Shown: piece after piece, positions 52,240 to 61,200 of the stretch
How positions within the stretch are numbered: position 1 is the stretch's first letter
Layout of the letters: every line of letters starts with the position of its first letter
From: Nocardia aurantia
GTDB taxonomy: Bacteria; Actinomycetota; Actinomycetes; Mycobacteriales; Mycobacteriaceae
NCBI RefSeq assembly: GCF_009604425.1
Contig: NZ_WEGI01000001.1
Location: 620,001 to 684,000, forward strand
Length of the DNA: 64,000 nucleotides
Direction: 5' to 3'
The notes under the pieces: model-generated
What the model was told of the DNA's origin: nothing
The model's database searches: none
The model's input: only the letters and a program-made list of their open reading frames with translations
Position numbers and translations under genes: made by a program

Positions 52240-52746
52240 TCAGGTGTGGTTCGGATGCGGGACGCCGGCGAACCGATACAGCTCGGCGAGAGTCGGCAGG
52301 TGTCGTTCGGTGGCTGCCGCGGCGACGAACCCGAACAGGTGTGCCTGGCTGGTCTGGAGCGTTCGCGCCCGGCGGATAGCTTGTACGGGGGTCAGTTTCG
52401 CGGCGTAGGCATCCCAGAAGCGTGATACCCACAGCCCACCGGCCATGCGGCCGGCCTCCCCGGCGACCGCTCGTGGCAGATAGCCGGCACTGGTACCGTC
52501 GTCCGCGGCCGAGATGTAGCCGACCACGGAGTCATCAAGAGTCACCGGGAGAAAGGTGACGCTCCCCGCGGTCGACTCGGGATAGGTCGGCGGAACCACG
52601 GTCCGCAGATCGCCCCAATGTTCCTCGGCCGCATCGATGTCCGCGTCCTCGGGGGTGAGATTGCCGCGCCGGGAAATGTTGTTCAGTTGTACCGCCGGCG
52701 GCTCGTCGGAACGAATTCGGTGCCATGACGATTCGCTCAATGCCAT
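52240..52746 (-). CDS. hypothetical protein, last gene of the toxin operon
   Basis: 168 aa from ATG 52746, or 166 aa from a TTG at 52740. GGGGAGGGG ends immediately before the ATG, so the TTG has the better spacing. It contains AVQLNNISRRGNLTPEDADI, HWGDLRTVVPPTYPESTAGS, VTFLPVTLDDSVVGYISAAD and a helical end with RARTLQTSQAHLFGFVAAAA. A real, balanced protein; no family recognised. It lies 29 bp downstream of the glycosyltransferase/kinase gene and could be an immunity or accessory protein. Confidence 0.65.
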   Translation of the reverse strand: MALSESSWHRIRSDEPPAVQLNNISRRGNLTPEDADIDAAEEHWGDLRTVVPPTYPESTAGSVTFLPVTLDDSVVGYISAADDGTSAGYLPRAVAGEAGRMAGGLWVSRFWDAYAAKLTPVQAIRRARTLQTSQAHLFGFVAAAATERHLPTLAELYRFAGVPHPNHT

Positions 52747-52775
52747 CCCCTCCCCGCAGATGCTCCGTCCGTACT

Positions 52776-54215
52776 CTACTCGGCGAGGGCCCGCCAGTTT
52801 CCGTGGCGGCAATGGAACCGCAGGGTGGCGTGCAGGGTGGCGAGGGCCGGTGGTACCGCCATCACCTGTACCTCCACTCGGTATCCCTGGTCACCGAGCA
52901 AGGCGGCGAATTCCTCGGTGTCGCGGTCGGAGGTGAGTTCGAGCAGGATGTCCGCGCGCGCCCGGGACACATGTTCGGCCGCCAGCGTCGTCCAGCCGAG
53001 CGCATCCCACATGACGACGTCACCGGCCCGCGGATCGTCGGCGAGAGTCAGGTCCCAGGCGCGGGGGTGGTAGGCGAACAACAACTCGGGGTCGATCACC
53101 ACGGCTCGCGGGCGCTCGGAACACAGTCGCCGGATCACGGTGGTCTTTCCGGATCCCGGCGGCCCGGACACGATGACCGCCGTCGGAACGGCTGCGGCGG
53201 TGAGGTTTCCGTAGAGTTCGGGGACGATCTTGTTGCTGAATACCCATTGATGATCGCCGCGCGCGAGCCGGAACCGGTCGGGGTCGTCGCGCGGCACGAC
53301 GGTCGGCGCGGCGCCCAGCGCGGCAAGCTGCGCGCCCCGTACGCGAATCGTCTCGGTCACCGTGGCCGGGTCCGCGGGGTCGAGTTCCCCGAGGTCCGAC
53401 AGATACTCCCGCCGAAGCCGAACGGGAACAGCGGGAGTGCGGAGATCCGCGGGACCGCCGTGCTCGGCGAGCCATTCGACGGCCGAGGCCGCTGACATCA
53501 GGCTGCCCAGAATGTCCACGGCCGCTTCGTAGTAGAGGCCACGGTCACGAGGGGATTCGGCCGGTGCGGTGGCGGCGTCGGGTTGTGGCGATCGGCCGGT
53601 GATCAGATTCTCGACGGCATCGGTGTAGCGGGCGATCGCGGCGAGAGACGCGGCGGCGCCTTCCCAGGACTTGTTGCGCTGCACCAGATGTTGCTGTAGC
53701 CGCAACGCGCGGGCCTGTGCGGCAGGCCAATCGGCGAGCATCGCCGAGACCTGCTCCACCCATCGGTCGACCGGCACCGGCGCCCGGAACGATTCGAGCA
53801 CCAGGGGAGGTCGCAGCTCGGGCGGAAACTGTTCCCGGTCAGCCAGATACATGCCGATTCCGCTGTCGGCGGGAACGAGTACGGGCACGCCCAGCATCAC
53901 CGCCTCGAGACCCAGCAGGCCGAATCTGCCGGTCTGACCGGGCATCACGAGCAGGTCCGCGGCGTGCAGGTCTGCGGCGAGAGCGGCCCGATCCTCGGTG
54001 GGCGGCAGCACCGTCACCTCCCGTCGGGCCAATGTCGACAGTGTCTGCCGCACCGGCACGATCACCGAGGCGTCCACCCCTCGAATCGTGAGGGTGACAT
54101 CGAAGCCACGTTCGTTGAGGCTCCGTACGATCCGCGCCGACTCGGTGGCGCCGCCGCGAGAATCCTCCGCCCGCGCGAAGGCGATGATCGTCAATGGTGC
54201 GGCGGACGGTGGCAC
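52776..54215 (-). CDS. glycosyltransferase half fused to a truncated zeta-toxin-like kinase
   Basis: 479 aa, starting with GTG behind GGGAG. Residues 1-205 resemble the donor-binding half of the glycosyltransferase at the end of the toxin array, including SLNERGFDVTLTIRGVDASV, GLLGLEAVMLGVPVLVPADS and QQHLVQRNKSWEGAAASLAA. The acceptor-binding half is missing. From about 230 is a helical linker, then a P-loop kinase: VIVSGPPGSGKTTVIRRLC, VIDPELLFAYHPR, then DILLELTSDRD. This matches zeta toxins (UDP-N-acetylglucosamine kinases) but ends early at ALAE, about 80 residues short. Domain order (GT then kinase) is the reverse of the array protein. Whether it is active or acts as antitoxin or decoy is open. 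Confidence 0.72.
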   Translation of the reverse strand: MPPSAAPLTIIAFARAEDSRGGATESARIVRSLNERGFDVTLTIRGVDASVIVPVRQTLSTLARREVTVLPPTEDRAALAADLHAADLLVMPGQTGRFGLLGLEAVMLGVPVLVPADSGIGMYLADREQFPPELRPPLVLESFRAPVPVDRWVEQVSAMLADWPAAQARALRLQQHLVQRNKSWEGAAASLAAIARYTDAVENLITGRSPQPDAATAPAESPRDRGLYYEAAVDILGSLMSAASAVEWLAEHGGPADLRTPAVPVRLRREYLSDLGELDPADPATVTETIRVRGAQLAALGAAPTVVPRDDPDRFRLARGDHQWVFSNKIVPELYGNLTAAAVPTAVIVSGPPGSGKTTVIRRLCSERPRAVVIDPELLFAYHPRAWDLTLADDPRAGDVVMWDALGWTTLAAEHVSRARADILLELTSDRDTEEFAALLGDQGYRVEVQVMAVPPALATLHATLRFHCRHGNWRALAE

Positions 54216-54247
54216 GGCGACTCCCTGGCTCGGAAAGATGATCGGCG

Positions 54248-55234
54248 TCAGCCGAGTACGGTCTGGGACAGCAGATTCCGCGCGAGCTCGTCCGCGACCG
54301 CGGCGAGTGGAATTCCGTCGCGGCCGGGTCCGAACGCCGCACCCGGGCGCAGGCGCAGGGACAGCTCGGTGAGCAGTGCGGCGCAGGCCATCGCTCGCGG
54401 TTCGCCGAATTCCAGGTTGAAATCGCCGTCCTGTCGCTCGTCGACGGCACGGTCCGCCGCCAGACTTCGGCGGGCGCGCTCGGCCTCTTCGAGCAGAAGG
54501 GTGGGCGGACGCTTCAGGATGGCCGCTGATTCCAGCGACCAGAGCAGATGACGCGAAGCATCACCGGGGATGCGGCCGGGCCGAGTCCGGAGCTTCGGTA
54601 TCGGCCCGCGCACGGCGCGGTGCAGGGCCTCCAGCGCCGCGTCTCGGGCGTGCGGATCAGTGGAGGTACGCACCACGTCGAGTGCGGCGGCCCGCAGCTC
54701 GCGGGCCTCGGCGACCGGATCGACGTCGGTGGGCAGCGGCATCGGCGTCCGTTTCGCCCAATCGCTGTGCGAATAGCCGGATTGCGGGTCGTTCAACCAC
54801 GCGGCGATATCCAGCGCGGCGATCGCGAGATCCGTACCGTCCGCGCCGATGCCGAACGCCTCGCCGGGTGCCAATCGACTCCCCAACTCGTACAGCAGAT
54901 TTCCGATGACGAGGCCGCGCATCGAAGTGATGACGACGGCGTCGTTGGTGGTGTGGCCTTCCTCCTCCAGCATCGACCGGATATCCAGCGCTCGCTGCGC
55001 GAGCGGAATCGGCCGGCCCAGAGTGCCGCGATAGTCGACCGCGCCGAGGCTGTGCCGGGCCGGATCGAGGACCGGCGTCGCGGAGTCACCGCCGATCACG
55101 GGAATACCGGACAGTGCCCGGTCGAGGTCGGCCAGGGCAGCGGATCGGCCGGATTCGTCGTGCGCGTCGAGAACCCGGATCGCGGCACGTCGCAATTGCG
55201 GATCGTACTTGTCGTCGTTCACGACATCGTCCAC
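54248..55234 (-). CDS. tandemly duplicated helical protein, candidate immunity partner
   Basis: 328 aa, starting with GTG behind GAGGAGG. It contains two related halves: VIGNLLYELGSRLAPGEAFG with IGADGTDLAIAALDIAAWL in the first, CAALLTELSLRLRPGAAFG with PGRDGIPLAAVADELARNL in the second. This indicates an internal duplication of a domain of about 150 residues. It is all-helical and acidic with no signal. It is encoded 52 bp downstream of the zeta-glycosyltransferase end of the array and 32 bp upstream of the second glycosyltransferase/kinase gene. A neutralising partner of those enzymes is a plausible guess; no family is recognised. Confidence 0.65.
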   Translation of the reverse strand: MDDVVNDDKYDPQLRRAAIRVLDAHDESGRSAALADLDRALSGIPVIGGDSATPVLDPARHSLGAVDYRGTLGRPIPLAQRALDIRSMLEEEGHTTNDAVVITSMRGLVIGNLLYELGSRLAPGEAFGIGADGTDLAIAALDIAAWLNDPQSGYSHSDWAKRTPMPLPTDVDPVAEARELRAAALDVVRTSTDPHARDAALEALHRAVRGPIPKLRTRPGRIPGDASRHLLWSLESAAILKRPPTLLLEEAERARRSLAADRAVDERQDGDFNLEFGEPRAMACAALLTELSLRLRPGAAFGPGRDGIPLAAVADELARNLLSQTVLG

Positions 55235-55286
55235 GCAGGCCTCCTCGAAATCCGCCGATCCGTCCGGGCTCGAACGCCGATCGGTA

Positions 55287-58200
55287 TCAATCCTGCCCCA
55301 TCTCGGATGGGCGTGATGAGCTCGGTTCGGACGGTCGGCCGTGGTCGTCCGGTTCGAAGATCACCGGATATTCGCGTGGCGGCACCATGCCGATCGCATC
55401 GATGAGCGCGGCTCCCGCCGATTCCCATGTGAAGTTCCGATCGCGCATGATCTGCTGGAGCAACAGCGCTCGATCCCACGCGATGTCCTGATTCGACAAC
55501 TGAGCCTCCAGAATGTCGGCCCAGCGGTCGACGGAAACATGATCCTCGACTCCTTGTTCGACGAGCATGCCGTCGGTGACTTCGTTCGGGAACAATGCGT
55601 GATCACCGAAGAATCTGCCCGCGCCGCTACTGCTCGGCACCACGATCGGAACCCCCGCTCCCGCGGCCTCGGTGGCGACGAGTCCGAAACCTTCGGCGCG
55701 CGATGGCATCAGCACCACATTCGCGTCGTGCATATCGGCGAGGATATCGCCGCGATCGAGTGTGTACGGCCGCACATCGACGTCGCGGCCCGCCGCTGTC
55801 ACGAGGAGCCGATGCTGATCCTCGAGCTTCGCGACCGGTACGCCGCGCACGATCAGATCGACATCGACACCTCGTTCGTTCAGCTCGTTGACCATCTTCG
55901 CGGCCTGCATCGCGCCTTTGACCGGATCGTCGGCCCGGCCGAACACCAGCATCCGCATCGTCTGCCGATCGCCCGGTGGCCGCACTTGATCGAAGAATTC
56001 GATGCCGGGGATCAGCTGATGCAGAACCGCGTCGCTTCCGGTCAGCTCGGCCAGCCGGGTGGCCTCCTCGGCGAGCGTGGGGCCCACGCCGACAGCGACA
56101 TCGGCAGCCGACACCATGTCCGCCTCGATCCGGCGATCGGTGACGGCACGATCGAACTCGCCCTTCACCCGGGCCAGCGAATCGGTGACCATGTGCACCA
56201 TGTGCACCAGGGTGGCCTGCGGATACATCGTGTTCCGTACCTGTGCCGCGGCCGGACCGGAGAAACGACTGTGCCCCAGCACCACATCGACGCCGGGCGG
56301 CAGATCGCGCATATCGATCACCGTATTCCCGCGCATCGAGTTGTCCGCGGGATCGCGGGGCGGGATCAGCGTGACCTTCTCGGCACCCTCGTTGCCGGTC
56401 ACCGGATGCGAAACCCGGACGAAGATTTCGTGACCGAGGTCGGACAGTGCCTCGCAGAGATTCTTGTTCACGGAAATGACACCGCCCTTGCTCGGATGCC
56501 ATTCATCGATGAGCGCGAGAATCCGCAGGCCCGCCTTGTCGGAAGCCGATGACAGGTCGACGATCTCGTGCGCCCGCGCGTAGTTGGCGCGAATTCGCTC
56601 GTGTAGTTCGGGTGCGGCGCCGGCGAGGTCGTGCCGTTCGGCGGCATGCAGAAATTCGTGCTGCTCGACCGCGCCGGCGCCAACGTGCTGCGCGGCCTCC
56701 TGCGTCCGGGTCTGCCGGGCCGCGGCCTCGCCGGGCTCCGGCACGGCGGTGTCACGCGGCGGACCCGTGTGCTCCTGATGCGGGAGAGCCGCTGTCTCAG
56801 CAGGGGACTCGAGTCGAGGCCGGGCCAACGCCTCGGTGTCCCGGAGCTCGCGATGCAATGTCGTCAGGGTCGCCGATTCGTCGGGCCGCAACTCCGCCAT
56901 CTCGGCGATCCGCCGGCGCACGTCCGCCAATTGCTCCCGATAGCCACGTTGTTCGGCGGCGGTCCAGGCGCGCTCGCGTTCGTGTGCCAGTATTTCCTCG
57001 GCTCGCGGCGGCGCGGCCCACCGCCCGTCCGGCGTGCGCGTGTTCTCGAACAGCACACCGTTCCGGTCGCGGACGGTCAGTGCCTCCACCCGCGCCGGCG
57101 GGTCGGCCGACTCCAATTGCCGGACCATCTCTTGTGATCCGGTGTACGACGCGTCGTGCAACGTCGGCGGTGTGTACCGATGCACGCCGTTGTCCACCCG
57201 CTCACCGAGATATCGGGAGATCATCGACAACCGGCTCTGCGATTCGGGAACCGCGATGACCTCGGCCCGTGCGGTGTAGTCGTGGTCGATGAAATTCCGC
57301 ATCGTGGCCGCCTCCGACACGGGGTCGGCCATGGCCAGCTCGAGGATCACGTGCTGCCGATTCTCGATGGCATGATCGATCGCCATCCCGAACCAGTGCA
57401 CGATATCCGGAACGAGGTGCCGGATGCCGTCGGCGTCGACACCCCTCATCAACTCCGCGTATCGCGGATGAAATTTGAAGAAGTCGTCGCCGGACAGATG
57501 CAATACGCCGCCGCGCTCGGCGAAGGAATTCTTGATCTCCGCGATCATGGTCGATTTTCCGGCGCCCGTCTGGCCGCCGATCACGACGAGTTCCGGTTTT
57601 TCCGAATGCGGTACGGATGCGGCTTCCGACAGCAGTTCCGGGACGATCTCCTCGTAGAAAATCCGATGGCCGCGCGCTGCTTCCACCCCGGCGTCGTAAT
57701 CGCCGACGTAGCGCCCGGCGCCGGGTTCGTAGCGAGAGCCCACGGCCGCCGGGTCGTACGCCATGAACACGACATCCGGCCGGCCCCCGTTGAAGGCGTG
57801 GAAAGTGTCGTAATCCCATCCGGGCGGGGCATATTCGTCGTTCCAGCGCACGCGGGCGACCGGTACGAAGCCGGATTCGGCATAGAGTTTCGGCAGTACG
57901 GTGTCGAAGCAGTCGAGGCGCCGGCCACCCAGTTCCACGGCGATGCCGATCAATGTGCCTGCCGCACCGGGATATTTGGACGGGCGCTGGGCGAAAGCGG
58001 ATACGATCTCGTCGCCTTTGAGTGCCACGCCCGCCCGGCCGTCATCGGTGACGAGCAGTCGCATGGCGCGGTAGTCGTCCACCTCGTAGACGTGGACGGA
58101 GGCGGCGAAGCGATTGCCTTCCCGCAATTCGAGCATCTTCTCACGGAAGAGGTCGGCATCGGCGGGATTCAGTTCGTGCAATTCCGGTGTGGATTGGCCG

Positions 58201-61200
58201 AGTTCGCGCAGCCGCGCCGCTTCTTCGGCCGCCAGCGTATGGGTGGCCTCGGGAACAACGACGCGGTCGCCGATCTGCAATCGCTGCGCCGCTTCGGATC
58301 GGTGCGGCTCGGTACCGTCCGAACGTCCGGCTTCGGGGGCCTCCGACCCGGTATGCGGTTCGTCGGGGGTCAGCCCCCGTGATACTCCGCCATGACGATC
58401 GCCTCGTCCGGCCACTCCCGCTCGATCGCCGACCTCTGTTCCTCCGGCAGATCGGGTCTCCAGCCCCGGCGACGCCAGAACATCTCGCGCTCGGCGCGGG
58501 TCAGCGGCGGGATCTCCTCGGCCATGCTCGGTGCCTCCTGTGGTTCGGGTTCGAGTATCGTCGCCGGCCCGCGGCGCCCGATCGCCGGGTTCGCCGTCGG
58601 CCGCGCGCTCCCGCGCGGCGGCGGGATCGAGACCGGACTTGTGCGTTTCAGGGGTGAACGGCGCGAAGCCGTCGGCGCTCGTGCGGATGCTCGTGCCGTC
58701 GGGAGGGAAAGTCTCCCAATGACCGTCCGGTGGAATGCGCGGACGGCGGTTGCCGTAGGCGTCCACCTCGGGGGCCGAGGTGTAGACCCGGCCGTGGTTG
58801 TCGGTCCACGCGCTGTGTGTGGGAGCCGTGACATCGACGCCGAGATGACGAGCCAGTTCGGCGGCGAAACCGTTGGTGGCGCCGTCGCAGCCGAGAAGCC
58901 GGATCGGTTCGCGTCCGGTCCACATGCTGCCGTGGCGGAGCAGGTTGGCGTATTCCGTTGCGGTGTATCGGTGTCCGCCGATGACGGCATGGCCGTCGGG
59001 GGTGAGGTGCACATCGGCGGTGAAGTGGAAGTGGTCGGGCGGGACCAGCCGCGCGTGATGGCGCAGACCTGGATCGTCGTGGTGCGAGACACCGGCGGGA
59101 GTGCGCTCGCCGGTGGTGTAACCGGCCTCGTGGACGGAGGGGCGGTATTGCGCCGGATGCTGCGCGGCGTCGATATGTTCCCCGAGTTGTCGCAGTTCGT
59201 GGGGTGCAAGGCCGTGGCCGCGGTACGGCTCGGGTCCCAGTCCGAGTTGTGCCCGAAGATGATCGGCCAGCAACCTGGGATGGTTCCGGGGCTGCCAAGG
59301 TGCGCCCTGCTGGGGATCGGCGTGGATGTGCAGGTGTGCCGCGGCGGCGTCGGAGGTGTGGACCAGATCGACCAGCAACCGATCGCCGGACGGTAGCAAC
59401 CTGCCATGGTTGAACGCGGTGTCGCAGGCGAATTGCGTGTTCTCCCAGAGCCGATTCATCTCGTGGCTCGGCACTCGGGAATCGACCGTGACATGCGCGC
59501 GGACGGTGACGACGGTGATCGGCCCGCCGGGGGCGTCCGTGTGACGCCGCACCTCGAATGCGAGACGGCCGCCGGAACCATGCCGCGGGACCTCTGTGAC
59601 ACTGCCGTGCTCGGGTGGCACCGGCCGGAACCGCTCGCGTGCCTGGCGGGCGTGCTGGGCCTGCTGTAGCTCGTGTTGCGAGTAAGGATGTGCGGGAGTG
59701 TGCTGCGCCGCGGATGCGGGCGGATGCGAATCCGCTACTCGGCCTTCCGGTCTCGCTCCTGGTCGATCCGGCGGAGCTCCGACTCGCCCCACGCCCGCCA
59801 GATCTCGGCCTGTTGCTCCGTCGCGGGCCGGCGCCCGGCTGCTTCCCGTTCCTCGATGAACGCCATGTTGCGGTCGACTATCGCCTGGCTCTCGGGGGAC
59901 AGCGGGGGCTGGGTGACGTTGTGCTCCTCCACCTTCCGCATGATTGCGTCCCACTCCTCCGGTGTGATGGGCATCGGCGTTCCTTCCGAGATCCTCGAGG
60001 TGAATGTAGACCTTGCCGTCGCGTGGAACAACGGTTCGCACCCGGAACTCGGTCCCCGGCGGAAAGACCACCTCGTCCTGCCAGGTGGAGGCCCAGGAGA
60101 TGTCCTTGCCGGAGCGGGAATCGATGATGAGCTCGATATTTCCGCCGATCAGCGAGGATTCTTTGTCGGCGGACGCGAAGCCGCGGTCCGGGACGATATT
60201 GCCCTGCCGATACTCGTCCATGAATTTGGTGAGCTTTGCCGGGTCGTCGATGTACAGCGATCGCAATACCCGGCCCTGGTGATCGGGCAGCTTGTTGTAG
60301 GCGTTGATCAGGGCGCGGATCTCGGTGTCGTGTCTGCCGAGTAGCGTGCTGTCGCCGTCTCGGGTCGCCTCGTTCACCGCCTGATTCAGGTTCACATCCT
60401 GATTTCGCCGAATGATGGCGATATCCGCGTCCGACAGCCGGGCGATCTCGGGATGGTCCACCGCATTGTCGGCCCGAATCCGGATGGCTTCGTCCAGCTT
60501 CGCGGTCCGCGCGTATTCGCGCTCAGCAGCCGGGTCGCGGTATTCCGGATTACCGTAATACGGTTTGTCTTCGACCGGTAGCCGCTCGGTCAGGCCTGAA
60601 TCCCGCCCCCTCCAGGCCAGATCCGGTCGGTCGTGTGCCGAGTCAGGATTCGGGCGGCCACCTTCGTCAGCAGCGGGTCCGATCGACCGTCCCCCGCTGT
60701 CACGGCCTCGTCTTCCTTGCGGATGGTCAGCTCTCGATCCAGGGTCGTTTCGCTGTTCCCGAACCGGTACGTCACCTCGGCCGGGGTCTCGGCGGTCTTC
60801 CGGTAGACCAGGTACAGTGCGATCGGTCTCACCCCATCTCTCGTGGTTCTCGCCGGTCCGGCCGGGAATCCGATTCTCCCAGTGCGCCTTCGAATTAGCG
60901 TACTCATGGGCCTCCCGATAACTGGCATCCGGATACCGCCGCAGGTAATCCGCCTCGGCCAGTTCGTGTTCCAGTAGCGTGACATCGGGCGGCAGCGGTT
61001 CGCCGCGGGACAGGCGCATCCATGCCTCGGCGATATCCGCATCGGCGTCGAAACGGCGTTGTTCGTATCCGACGACGGTGCCGTTGTCGTCGAACACGCT
61101 CAGTTTGTGTTCATCGACGAACAAATGTTGCTTGATCGCAGCTATCTCCGTCGCGGTGAACCCGATGGAACCGTCGGCACGTACCACCCCCGACAGATTC

